A stretch of DNA of 8,596 nucleotides from CAIJXO01 sp964485905 (GCA_964485905.1 CAZAJY010000025.1:1-8596); one strand, 5' to 3'. Shown: positions 1-6,534, counted from the stretch's first letter. Made by a program: numbers and translations. The notes: generated by a model from the letters alone, not told the origin.

Positions 1-35
1 TTATTGATTTAGAGAATCAACTTTTAAAAAAATAA
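1..35 (+). CDS. C-terminal tail of an upstream gene (possibly type III mod), partial
   Basis: Reading from base 3 gives IDLENQLLKK followed by TAA at 33-35, with the next gene starting three bases later. The heptad-like leucines and lysine-rich end look like a genuine coiled-coil C terminus. In type III restriction-modification loci the methyltransferase gene mod usually lies directly upstream of res, so this could be its last ten codons. Ten residues cannot identify a family; that part is inference from position only. Confidence 0.4.
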   Translation, partial: IDLENQLLKK

Positions 36-38
36 ATT

Positions 39-2729
39 ATGGCATTACATAAAGATTTTCCAAAAGACCCATATGTAATCCTAGACCCTGGTATTAGGTG
101 GTTTCCTGCTGATGAAGATTTGCGAGACACAGATAAAATGCAGAAGCTTTTGCCGCCATTAGTTGCTGAGCTTAGAATAAAAGTCAAAGAATGGAGGGAT
201 AAAAATTATGAAGGTGCTAGTGATACTTCTAGAGCACTTTTAAATTGGTGGTTTAAAGAAGACCACATTATTTATAATAGAGACGGTTCATATTTTAATT
301 TTAAATATTATTTCGCCCAGAGAGAAGCTTTGGAAACAGTAGTCTGGCTTTATGAAGTTGCTAAAGTTAAAGATAAATATGATTTAATTAGATATAACTC
401 TACTGGTATTTTAAGTCCTCAAATGTTTATTGAAGATTGGTTGAGATTTGTTATTAAAATGGCTACGGGAGCAGGAAAAACTAAAGTAATGAGCCTAATT
501 ATTACTTGGGCATATTTTCATAGACTATATGAGCAAGATTCACAGTTAGCCAAAAATTTTCTTTTAATTACTCCCAATGTGATTGTTTTTGAAAGAATCA
601 AAAATGATTTTGAAGGGTTAAGAATATTTTTTGCAGACCCTATATTGCCAGATAATGGCTATCAGGGGCAAAACTGGCGAGATGATTTTCAAATTACATT
701 ACATCTGCAGGATGATTTAAAGAATGTTTCTGACACTGGAAATATTTTTCTCACAAACATTCATAGGGTCTATGAGGGCGATGTTAACGAAGCTGACCCG
801 GAAGACGAAGACACTTCGGAATATTTTCTTGGAGAAAAACCAGTAGTTAAAACAAATGATTCTAAGGTAGACTTAGGAATGATTGTGAGAGATATAGATG
901 AACTTATAGTTATTAATGATGAGGCTCATCATATCCACAATGAAAAGTTAGCCTGGTTTAAATCAATTGAAGATATACACAATAGATTAAAACAAAAAGA
1001 TAAAAGTTTAGCTCTACAAATTGACCTTACTGCTACTCCCAAGAAAAATGATGGGTCAATTTTTGTGCAAACAGTTTCTGATTATCCATTAGTTGAGGCA
1101 ATTCGTCAGCGAATAGTAAAAAATCCAGTAGTGCCAGACGAAGCAAGTTGTGGAAAATTGAAAGAAAATCAAAGTTCTTTATTTAGCGAAAGGTATCAAG
1201 ATTATATTAATCTTGGAATTGAAGAATGGAGAAAAACATATAAGAGATTAGAACCGACAGGAAAAAAATCTATTCTTTTTATTATGACGGATGATACTAA
1301 AAATTGTGATGAAGTGGCCGAATATATTGAAACGAACTTTGCCGACTTAAGAGGGGCTGTACTCACAATTCATACTAATAAGAGTGGTGAGATTTCCGAG
1401 ACCGTGACTGGTAAAAATAAAGAAGAATTAGACAGGCTTAGAAAACAAGCTAATGATATAGATAGCCCAGAAAACCCATATAAGGTTATTGTTTCGGTTT
1501 TAATGCTTAAAGAGGGCTGGGATGTTAAAAATGTGACTACTATCGTTGGTTTGAGGCCTTATGCTGCAGATTCAAAAATATTGCCAGAGCAAACTCTAGG
1601 TCGTGGTTTAAGAAGAATGTATTTCGGAAGAAACGATATTGAAGAATATGTGAGTGTTATTGGCACACCTGCTTTTATGGATTTCGTTAAATCAATTAAG
1701 GGCGAGGGTATAATTTTAGAGAAAAGACTCATGGGCGAAGGAGCAAAGCCAATAGCCCCAATGGTTATTGAAATTGATAAAGAAAATCCCAAGAAAGATA
1801 TAAAAAAACTTGATATTGAAATACCAGTGATGTCGCCCAGAATACAGAGAGAATATAAAAACCTCGCCAATTTAAATGTTTCCAAATTTAATAATAAAAA
1901 AGTAAAGATAAAGATATTTACCGAACAAGAAAAAAGGCAAATAGTTTTTAAAGATGTCGTCGGTGAGCAAGTCCATCATATTACTGACTTAACTGGAGAA
2001 ATTGAGCCAAATTATCAAAGTGTAATTGGATTTTTTGTTCAAGCTATAATGAGAGAATTAAGGCTCTTTGGTTGTTATGATATTCTATTTGGAAAAGTAA
2101 AAGATTTTGTGCAAAATTATATGTTTGAGCAGCAGATAAATTTTGCAGATTTAAATATATTAAGAAATTTATCTGAAGTTGAATATATTAAATTAATTAA
2201 AGATTCGTTTAAAAAGGGAATAAATGAGCTAACTGTGCAAGATAAGGGCGATGCTGAAATTAGAAATTATATAAAAATAAGTGAGGCTAGACCGTTTGTT
2301 GTTAATGATAAGTCATTTTTAATACCAAAAAAATCTGTATTCAATAAAATTGTTGGGGATAGCGATTTTGAATTAGAATTTTCAGCTTTTCTTGAAGAGT
2401 GTGACGATGTTATTTCTTTTGCTAAAAACTTTCAAAATAAAGAAGCAAATGCTCTGAGAATTGAATATAAAAATTCAGAGGGGTTTATAGCGACTTATTA
2501 TCCTGATTTTTTTGTTAAAAAAGATGATAAAAATGTTTACATAATTGAAACTAAAGGCAGGGAAGAGGAAGATGATAAATTGAAGTTTGAAAGATTAAAA
2601 AAATGGTGTAATGATGTAAATAATAGACAGAGTAAAGTAGTTTATAGGGCTTTATATGTAAAACAGGAAGAATGGACAAAAAATAAAGTTAATAATTTTA
2701 AAGAGATTATTAGTTTATATAATAAGTAG
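39..2729 (+). CDS. res: Type III restriction enzyme Res subunit (SF2 helicase plus PD-(D/E)xK nuclease)
   Basis: The 896-aa protein carries superfamily 2 helicase motifs in order: Walker A MATGAGKT at residues 141-148, DEAH-type Walker B DEAH at 294-297, LTATP (motif III) at 330-334, EGWDV (motif V region) near 492-496 and QTLGRGLRR (motif VI, arginine fingers) at 518-526. The C terminus has a PD-(D/E)xK nuclease signature, PDFF with D823 then ETK with E837 and K839. Length and domain order fit the Res subunit of type III systems, which translocates or slides on DNA using ATP and cuts when it meets another complex at unmodified sites. It needs a Mod partner, probably just upstream. The N-terminal 130 residues (WFPADE, LNWWF, YYFAQREA) precede the helicase core and look like a conserved family-specific region. 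The ATG follows an A-rich leader without a Shine-Dalgarno. No truncation or lost catalytic residue is seen. A stand-alone helicase-nuclease defence protein of the same fold is the main alternative. Confidence 0.9.
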   Translation: MALHKDFPKDPYVILDPGIRWFPADEDLRDTDKMQKLLPPLVAELRIKVKEWRDKNYEGASDTSRALLNWWFKEDHIIYNRDGSYFNFKYYFAQREALETVVWLYEVAKVKDKYDLIRYNSTGILSPQMFIEDWLRFVIKMATGAGKTKVMSLIITWAYFHRLYEQDSQLAKNFLLITPNVIVFERIKNDFEGLRIFFADPILPDNGYQGQNWRDDFQITLHLQDDLKNVSDTGNIFLTNIHRVYEGDVNEADPEDEDTSEYFLGEKPVVKTNDSKVDLGMIVRDIDELIVINDEAHHIHNEKLAWFKSIEDIHNRLKQKDKSLALQIDLTATPKKNDGSIFVQTVSDYPLVEAIRQRIVKNPVVPDEASCGKLKENQSSLFSERYQDYINLGIEEWRKTYKRLEPTGKKSILFIMTDDTKNCDEVAEYIETNFADLRGAVLTIHTNKSGEISETVTGKNKEELDRLRKQANDIDSPENPYKVIVSVLMLKEGWDVKNVTTIVGLRPYAADSKILPEQTLGRGLRRMYFGRNDIEEYVSVIGTPAFMDFVKSIKGEGIILEKRLMGEGAKPIAPMVIEIDKENPKKDIKKLDIEIPVMSPRIQREYKNLANLNVSKFNNKKVKIKIFTEQEKRQIVFKDVVGEQVHHITDLTGEIEPNYQSVIGFFVQAIMRELRLFGCYDILFGKVKDFVQNYMFEQQINFADLNILRNLSEVEYIKLIKDSFKKGINELTVQDKGDAEIRNYIKISEARPFVVNDKSFLIPKKSVFNKIVGDSDFELEFSAFLEECDDVISFAKNFQNKEANALRIEYKNSEGFIATYYPDFFVKKDDKNVYIIETKGREEEDDKLKFERLKKWCNDVNNRQSKVVYRALYVKQEEWTKNKVNNFKEIISLYNK

Positions 2730-2765
2730 TATAAAAAATATAAAATATTTAAAAAATAAATATAT

Positions 2766-3074
2766 ATGATGAATAGACGTTTATTAATTCATTCCAGGGA
2801 AAATGGCATTAGCATGGATTACTGTATTTATAAAGTAAGAAATAAAGAAGAAATTTTATTGTGGGCAAAAGAGAATAAAGACAGGAAGACAAAAGGTTTT
2901 AAATATGAAATTGGTTGGTTTAATTATAAAACAAATAAATTCAAAAAAGGGAAAGACTACTCTAAAAGAATAATAAGTAAAAGCGTTGTTAATGATTTTA
3001 TTTTAGATGCTTTTAAATCCTGGGTTAAAGTGGGTGTATTTTTAAATTTTCTAAAGAAAGGAAAAATTTATTAA
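2766..3074 (+). CDS. Hypothetical basic 102-aa protein
   Basis: I do not recognise this protein. It is 102 aa, very rich in lysine and aromatic residues (for example GFKYEIGWFNYKTNKFKK near residues 44-61), with no clear membrane segment or signal peptide; the C terminus (KVGVFLNFLKK) is amphipathic or hydrophobic. The basic character would suit nucleic acid binding, but that is a guess. It starts 36 bases after res and ends 14 bases before the next gene, so it is probably co-transcribed with the restriction subunit. Two adjacent ATG codons (2766, 2769) are possible starts, and M17 (2814) is a third. The leader ends AAATATAT like others here. Confidence 0.6.
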   Translation: MMNRRLLIHSRENGISMDYCIYKVRNKEEILLWAKENKDRKTKGFKYEIGWFNYKTNKFKKGKDYSKRIISKSVVNDFILDAFKSWVKVGVFLNFLKKGKIY

Positions 3075-3088
3075 ATATTTTTTAAAAT

Positions 3089-3280
3089 ATGGAAGACCAA
3101 TTTGTTTCCAAGAAGATGTTTACATTTAGACAGGTTTTTATTTTAATTATAGCAATTGTTTTGGCTATTTCATTTATTGAGAGTAGCTCATGGAAAGAAT
3201 TTGGTTTAAAGGTTTTATTATATGGGGTAATTAGCGAATTTGTAATTATTTTATTAGCAGAGATTTTAAACAGAAAATAA
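3089..3280 (+). CDS. Small two-helix membrane protein (63 aa)
   Basis: Two hydrophobic stretches are visible, roughly residues 14-31 (QVFILIIAIVLAISFIES) and 39-58 (ending VIILLAEIL), joined by a short polar turn with SSSWKE. The N terminus carries KK and the C terminus NRK. By the positive-inside tendency both ends may face the cytoplasm, a small hairpin-like membrane protein. It sits between the 102-aa gene (14-base gap) and the NERD protein gene (22-base gap), so it shares their operon. No family is recognised. It could partner the membrane-anchored NERD protein next to it, but only proximity supports this. A minus-strand open frame overlaps it almost completely, but operon direction and the hydrophobic pattern favour this strand. 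Confidence 0.6.
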   Translation: MEDQFVSKKMFTFRQVFILIIAIVLAISFIESSSWKEFGLKVLLYGVISEFVIILLAEILNRK

Positions 3281-3291
3281 AACATGTTTTA
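3278..3291. repeat. 14-bp perfect palindrome at a gene junction
   Basis: TAAAACATGTTTTA is a perfect inverted repeat that overlaps the stop codon of the 63-aa gene and lies 11 bases before the NERD gene start. It could be an operator or a weak RNA hairpin. In AT-rich DNA a palindrome of this length may be chance, so confidence in function is low. Confidence 0.25.
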
Positions 3292-3302
3292 GAATTAAAT
3301 AC

Positions 3303-3995
3303 ATGAATTACCTAAAGTATAAAGCATCAAGATACGAGTATGAGTCTAGTTTTTTTCTAGCTATTATTGTTGTAATTAGCTTTGTTTTCGGCAAGTATTT
3401 ACCATTAAAAAATCCTTGGATTTATATTCCAATATTTTTTCTTTGGTTAATTTTTGTGGTAGTCCTACAATTTTTGTCTCAAAAATCACAACAAAATCAG
3501 TTTAATTATATAAAAGGTGATAAGGGAGAGTTATTTTTAGAAGGGATATTAAAAAAATTACCCAATAATTATCACTATAAAAGAGGAATAAAATTTAAAA
3601 ATGGTGGTGATTTAGATTTTTTAGTTATTAGTGAAAATGGAATATTTGGTATAGAAAATAAAAACATTAGCGGTAAGATAACTTATGATGAAAAAAATAA
3701 ACAATTACTGCGCAATCATTATCCCTTCGACGACAAGTATTTAAAACAATTGAAAAACAATTGCTTCAAAATCAATGAGATTATAAAAAATAAATTAAAT
3801 ATTAATATATTTGTAACTCCTATTCTAGTATTCTCCGGCTTAGGAGTATCCATCGAAACACCCGCGAAAGTAGATGGAGTTTATGTTTTAAGTTCTGACA
3901 AGATATTAAATTTTTTAATTAGTAGTAAGAGCGGTATTCTAGATGAACCTACTAAAGATAATATTTATAAATTATTTAACCAATCAAAAAATTAA
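3303..3995 (+). CDS. Membrane-anchored NERD-domain (nuclease-related) protein
   Basis: The 230-aa protein begins with two hydrophobic segments (about residues 15-31 and 39-58), then has a soluble domain with the NERD pattern: KGDKGE at 71-76, GGDLDFLVI at 101-109 and GIFGIENKN at 113-121. The acidic D103/D105 and the E118-x-K120 pair correspond to the PD-(D/E)xK-like catalytic positions of this family. NERD domains are predicted nucleases found in proteins of DNA processing and in defence islands; the biochemical role of most is unproven. Here the domain would be tethered to the membrane. The stop codon is four bases before the SppA start, so the two are likely translated from one message. 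The leader ends ATTAAATAC before ATG, with no Shine-Dalgarno. Confidence 0.8.
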   Translation: MNYLKYKASRYEYESSFFLAIIVVISFVFGKYLPLKNPWIYIPIFFLWLIFVVVLQFLSQKSQQNQFNYIKGDKGELFLEGILKKLPNNYHYKRGIKFKNGGDLDFLVISENGIFGIENKNISGKITYDEKNKQLLRNHYPFDDKYLKQLKNNCFKINEIIKNKLNINIFVTPILVFSGLGVSIETPAKVDGVYVLSSDKILNFLISSKSGILDEPTKDNIYKLFNQSKN

Positions 3996-3999
3996 TTAT

Positions 4000-4944
4000 A
4001 TGTCAAACATTTTGAAAAGGATTTTTTTTATGGAAGTGAGTAAATTTAAAATTAACTACTCCAAGCTCAATCCTCGCCATTGGAAGCGACCGTCATTCAA
4101 GAAGATTGTCAGATTTTTTGTTATTCTAGTAATTTTTCTGGGAGCGTTTATTATTATCAAAGAAGAAGTAATGTATCAATTTAGCTGGGGTGTCTATTCA
4201 GACTCTGATTACTATGCAGATGAAGATTATTCGGGTTCAAGTGGTGAATGTAACACTTTGGGTATTGAGCTCCATGGAAATATAGTGACTTATATTACAC
4301 CCGATAGTTTCAACCAAGAAGGTAATCTTATATATGACGAGAGCGCCTCTCAGGATATAGTAGCCGCGCTTGAAAATGCGGTTATCAATGAAGAAATTAA
4401 AGCAATTATTTTAGAAATTGATTCCTATGGTGGTTCGCCAGTAGCCGCCGAAGAAATTGAACAAGCTATTAAAAGAGTTAATAAACCAATCGTGGTCTTA
4501 GTGCGAGATGGTGCTACTTCAGCTGCCTATTGGGTGGCTAGCGGAGCTGATATTATATTTGCCTCAGCTATGTCCGACGTTGGTAGTATTGGCGTTACCT
4601 TTTCTTATTTGGATAATTATCAAAAAAATACTAAAGAAGGACTAACATACAACTCTCTAAGCACTGGCAAATTTAAAGATTATGGCGACCCCGATAAACC
4701 CCTAACAAATGAAGAGCGAAAATTGATTATGAGAGACTTAAATATAATTTATGATAAGTTTATAGAAACAGTAGCAACTAATCGTAATCTAGACATTAAC
4801 AAAGTTAAATTATTAGCCGATGGCTCCTCAATGCCTGGACAAATGGCCCTGGAGAATGGATTGATTGATAGAATAGGAGGAATGACAGAAGTAAAGGAAT
4901 ATTTAAAGGAAAAGATTGGAGAAGAAGTAGATGTCTGTTGGTAA
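4000..4944 (+). CDS. sppA: Signal peptide peptidase SppA-type S49 serine protease
   Basis: The protein is 314 aa from this start. A single membrane anchor lies at about residues 36-53, followed by an acidic Ser/Asp/Tyr-rich linker and then the S49 core: LEIDSYGGSP, a serine in the GATSAAYWVAS motif (S174) as nucleophile, SDVGSIGV, and a lysine in GKFKD (K226) as the general base, giving the Ser-Lys dyad of the family. Such enzymes cut leftover signal peptides and other membrane-embedded peptides. The length matches short single-domain forms as in Bacillus, not the double-domain E. coli enzyme. I chose ATG 4000 because it follows an ATTAATTAT leader like its neighbours and lies four bases after the NERD stop. 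ATG 4030, behind AAAAGGA, is a real alternative; the longer frame from 3943 would overlap the NERD gene by 53 bases. One Cys lies after the linker and one is next to the last residue. Confidence 0.9.
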   Translation: MSNILKRIFFMEVSKFKINYSKLNPRHWKRPSFKKIVRFFVILVIFLGAFIIIKEEVMYQFSWGVYSDSDYYADEDYSGSSGECNTLGIELHGNIVTYITPDSFNQEGNLIYDESASQDIVAALENAVINEEIKAIILEIDSYGGSPVAAEEIEQAIKRVNKPIVVLVRDGATSAAYWVASGADIIFASAMSDVGSIGVTFSYLDNYQKNTKEGLTYNSLSTGKFKDYGDPDKPLTNEERKLIMRDLNIIYDKFIETVATNRNLDINKVKLLADGSSMPGQMALENGLIDRIGGMTEVKEYLKEKIGEEVDVCW

Positions 4945-5005
4945 CAAGAATTATATTTTTGGTTATTAAGAATATAAAAATATAAAAACGTAAATAATTA
5001 TTTAT

Positions 5006-5479
5006 ATGACTATTAAACTTACATCTAACGAAAAGAAATTAGTTCAATATGCTAAAAAAGCGATAATTAAGTATAATAAGATTCGTCACAAAAAGAAAGG
5101 AATTAATACTTTATATTCTTTTTTAATGTCGGATAGTGGAAAAATCTATGATGGTGCCTGCTTTGAACCCAATATTGCCCAAGCAACTATTTGCGGAGAA
5201 AGACAAGCTATAGCCAATATGGTTTTGCAAGAAAGCTATAAAGCCGAAATAAAACATATAGTTATTTTTGACCCAGTTCCAGAAACACAACAGAGAAGCA
5301 CTCCACCCTGTGGCACCTGTCGACACCTTATTTGGCAATTTGGCGCACCAAAAACATCAGTTATTTGTGGACAATATATACAACGTGGTGCTAAATGGGT
5401 TTTTCCTAAATTAGAGAAGTATTTTATCAAAGACTTATATCCACACCCCTATGAACCCAAAGAGGGACTATGGGATTAA
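5006..5479 (+). CDS. Cytidine deaminase-like zinc hydrolase
   Basis: This 157-aa protein has the zinc deaminase signature: ICGERQAI at 62-69, with C63 as zinc ligand and E65 as the proton-shuttling glutamate, and PPCGTCRHLIWQF at 100-112, with C102 and C105 as the other ligands. This three-cysteine arrangement and the trailing CRxxxxxF pattern match the small tetrameric cytidine deaminases, which convert cytidine or deoxycytidine to the uridine form for pyrimidine salvage. The usual CAE is CGE here, and there are extra residues at the C terminus after the core, ending YEPKEGLWD. Substrate may therefore be cytidine or another amino-base; blasticidin-S-type deaminases share the fold. It is the last gene of the block, 61 bases after sppA, and is closed by the hairpin at 5518-5546. 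Confidence 0.85.
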   Translation: MTIKLTSNEKKLVQYAKKAIIKYNKIRHKKKGINTLYSFLMSDSGKIYDGACFEPNIAQATICGERQAIANMVLQESYKAEIKHIVIFDPVPETQQRSTPPCGTCRHLIWQFGAPKTSVICGQYIQRGAKWVFPKLEKYFIKDLYPHPYEPKEGLWD

Positions 5480-5489
5480 TAATGTTCCA

Positions 5490-5509
5490 TATATCCCAAA
5501 CTCGGAGCC
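5490..5509 (+). repeat. Intergenic motif, copy A
   Basis: TATATCCCAAACTCGGAGCC lies just after the deaminase gene and eight bases before a terminator hairpin. It matches copy B at 6029-6048 in 19 of 20 bases, with weaker relatives at 6388-6409 and 7657-7675, all in the same orientation. Function unknown. Confidence 0.7.
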
Positions 5510-5512
5510 TGA

Positions 5513-5541
5513 TTGACAAAAAAGTATACTGATGGTATGCT
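5513..5541 (+). promoter_or_regulatory. Sigma70-type promoter for the 117-aa gene, inside a terminator
   Basis: TTGACA at 5513-5518, a 17-base spacer and TATGCT at 5536-5541 form a near-consensus promoter, with an extended -10 TGG directly before the -10 box. Transcription would start near 5548, giving a leader of about 41 bases before ATG 5589. The boxes overlap the hairpin at 5518-5546, so part of the match could be a by-product of the terminator sequence. Confidence 0.55.
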
Positions 5542-5546
5542 TTTTT
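5518..5546 (+). terminator. Rho-independent terminator after the res-to-deaminase block
   Basis: A 12-bp stem pairs 5518-5529 (AAAAAAGTATAC) with 5535-5546 (GTATGCTTTTTT), with one G-T wobble and a 5-base loop, ending in six T. The flanking A-run makes it potentially active in both directions. Confidence 0.8.
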
Positions 5547-5588
5547 GTTAATTAAAATTGTATTACAGAACCTTAAAATTTAATAAAA

Positions 5589-5942
5589 ATGGCAAGAAAA
5601 TTATTTATTGGAAAACATGTTTCGAAAAAGACTATTTTTGTGATTCTTGAGAAATCTGAGGCCGGGATATTAGTAGAGCCGACCGACAAACCATTTGATG
5701 GCTTACTGGGAGGTGAGCAAAAAATGGAAAAGATTTGTACTGCATTGTATAAATTCTATACCAAGGAGATTGAAAAAACTTGTACAGCGGAAAAGCGGTC
5801 CAGGATATTTACCATTTCAAATTTACAGTCAGCTATTATGGCGGTAAATTCAGACTCCGGTTTAATGTTCTTGGAGCCATTAACTATTGGAGAAATGGTG
5901 TTACTCCACGCCACCTATAAAGTGGTCGGGGAATATATTTAA
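5589..5942 (+). CDS. Hypothetical 117-aa protein
   Basis: No family is recognised. The N terminus (KLFIGKHVSKKTIFVIL) looks like a beta-rich start, followed by a likely loop (EPTDKPFDGLLGG, residues 30-42) and helical stretches near 43-70 with two cysteines (C50, C65). There is no signal peptide or membrane segment, so it is probably cytosolic. The gene has its own promoter candidate within the preceding terminator and is followed by two terminators, so it is probably a single-gene unit. Directly repeated motif-plus-hairpin units (5490-5546 and 6029-6079) bracket it, like a cassette. The leader TTTAATAAAA precedes the ATG without a Shine-Dalgarno. Confidence 0.7.
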   Translation: MARKLFIGKHVSKKTIFVILEKSEAGILVEPTDKPFDGLLGGEQKMEKICTALYKFYTKEIEKTCTAEKRSRIFTISNLQSAIMAVNSDSGLMFLEPLTIGEMVLLHATYKVVGEYI

Positions 5943-5951
5943 AACTTCGTC

Positions 5952-5987
5952 TTCAATAAAATGAGCAGATTTAATAAAATGAGCAGA
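5952..5987 (+). repeat. 18-bp tandem duplication in a terminator
   Basis: TTCAATAAAATGAGCAGA (5952-5969) is followed directly by TTTAATAAAATGAGCAGA (5970-5987), differing at one base. Each copy contains AAAATGAGCA, which can pair with TGCTCATTTT at 5998-6007, so the left arm of the terminator stem exists twice. Confidence 0.85.
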
Positions 5988-6009
5988 GTATAAATTTTGC
6001 TCATTTTTT
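5976..6009 (+). terminator. Rho-independent terminator after the 117-aa gene
   Basis: A 10-bp stem pairs 5976-5985 (AAAATGAGCA) with 5998-6007 (TGCTCATTTT) around a 12-base loop, and continues into a T run to 6009. The duplicated left arm at 5958-5967 can form an alternative, longer-looped hairpin with the same right arm. Confidence 0.75.
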
Positions 6010-6028
6010 ATAGTATCCCCGCTCCAAT

Positions 6029-6048
6029 TATATCCCAAACTCCGAGCC
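6029..6048 (+). repeat. Intergenic motif, copy B
   Basis: TATATCCCAAACTCCGAGCC differs from copy A at one base and again lies a few bases before a hairpin terminator (6052-6079). The preceding GCTCCAAT extends the likeness to GTTCCA before copy A and GTTCCAAC before copy C. Confidence 0.7.
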
Positions 6049-6051
6049 AAT

Positions 6052-6079
6052 AAAAAAGAGCTTAATTAGCTCTTTTTTT
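6052..6079. terminator. Bidirectional terminator between convergent genes
   Basis: The stem pairs 6052-6062 (AAAAAAGAGCT) with 6068-6078 (AGCTCTTTTTT) around a 5-base loop, T run on the right and A run on the left. It lies between the plus-strand 117-aa gene and the minus-strand 91-aa gene, whose stop codon is 21 bases away, so it can serve both; for the minus gene it is the only terminator candidate. Confidence 0.8.
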
Positions 6080-6099
6080 GTGCGTAGAAGTTTATTAAC

Positions 6100-6375
6100 T
6101 TAGATTTTCAGTTTTTCTAATCTTTCTTTTCTGGCTAATAGTTCTTCGAAAGTTAATGGTTCTGGCGGGTATCCACGGCGAACCCCGTCATCAATAAATT
6201 TTTTTGCAGCTCTCTTCGCCCCATCCTCTGTTCTAAAAGGATATTCGGCTAGACATACTTGGCCATCAGCAAAGATTTCGTATTTGTATCGATTTTTATC
6301 TGATTTAGAAATCATAACAAAAACCTGAAAGTAATAAAACCATCTGCATAGTTTCCAGGTTGCGGATTTTTTCAT
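6100..6375 (-). CDS. Hypothetical 91-aa protein, DUF1508/YegP-like
   Basis: The middle of the protein (about residues 18-63) resembles the DUF1508/YegP pattern: a short strand ending in a polar turn (ISKSDKNRYKYEIFA), then GQV, then a Y-x-x-R/K-x-x-x-x-A-K segment with an alanine-rich helix (DGAKRAAKKFIDDG). YegP-like proteins are small cytosolic beta-beta-alpha proteins of unknown function. The C terminus is a charged helix (EELLARKERLEKLKI). The first 20 residues (WKLCRWFYYFQVFV) are aromatic. An in-frame TGA two codons upstream makes 6375 the first ATG; the internal ATG at 6315 is an alternative. A strong GGAGGTGA lies on this strand but 35 bases before the ATG, too far to act on it. The family match is tentative. 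Confidence 0.6.
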   Translation of the reverse strand: MKKSATWKLCRWFYYFQVFVMISKSDKNRYKYEIFADGQVCLAEYPFRTEDGAKRAAKKFIDDGVRRGYPPEPLTFEELLARKERLEKLKI

Positions 6376-6387
6376 TTGTCAATTATT

Positions 6388-6409
6388 GTTCCAACTATAT
6401 TCTAAACTC
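6388..6409 (+). repeat. Intergenic motif, copy C (diverged)
   Basis: GTTCCAACTATATTCTAAAC followed by TC aligns with copies A and B through CCA, TATAT and AAACTC. It sits just upstream of the minus-strand 91-aa gene and has no hairpin beside it. Confidence 0.5.
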
Positions 6410-6464
6410 ACCTCCTATATTGTCCACGGCACCACCTAATCAGGCCAGGGAATAGACCTAAAAA

Positions 6465-6487
6465 AGCGGTGCCGCTATGGTGCCATA
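6465..6487. repeat. Two fused palindromes sharing a GGTGCC core
   Basis: AGCGGTGCCGCT (6465-6476) and TATGGTGCCATA (6476-6487) are each 5-bp arms around TG and share one base, placing two GGTGCC cores 11 bases apart, one helical turn. An inverted GGCACC lies at 6428-6433, so CGGCACC (6427-6433) can also pair with GGTGCCG (6468-6474). This could be an operator or a recombinase binding site; nothing identifies the protein. Confidence 0.6.
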
Positions 6488-6514
6488 AAAGTGATAAAAA
6501 TATATAAAAAGTGG

Positions 6515-6534
6515 TAACGATTGATAACGATTGA
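6515..6534 (+). repeat. Perfect 10-bp tandem repeat
   Basis: TAACGATTGA occurs twice without a gap. A nearby ATCAATCACT (6540-6549) is a partial inverted relative, pairing with ATTGAT of the first repeat and AGTG before it. Such repeats occur at integrase arm sites and replication iterons; either reading is inference. Confidence 0.6.

Noticed and set aside
1559..1885. Minus-strand open frame of 108 codons
   Set aside because: It lies wholly inside res on the opposite strand, where the plus frame carries helicase motif VI; it is a shadow of that frame.
3082..3285. Minus-strand open frame of 67 codons over the 63-aa membrane gene
   Set aside because: Opposite to the operon direction and covering the same bases; the plus frame has cleaner hydrophobic segments and gene spacing.
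3943..3999. N-terminal extension of SppA from ATG 3943
   Set aside because: It would overlap the NERD gene by 53 bases, and family proteins begin with the short basic stretch before the membrane anchor, so 4000 or 4030 is preferred.
4951..4985. Inverted repeat TTATATTTTT/AAAAATATAA between sppA and the deaminase gene
   Set aside because: All A/T with a long loop and no T run; too weak for a terminator and expected by chance in this composition.
5123..5430. Two minus-strand frames within the deaminase gene
   Set aside because: Both are antisense shadows of the region coding the zinc motifs.
6029..6048. Integron attC site
   Set aside because: The motif has no GTTRRRY core and no matching inverted halves, and no integrase is visible.
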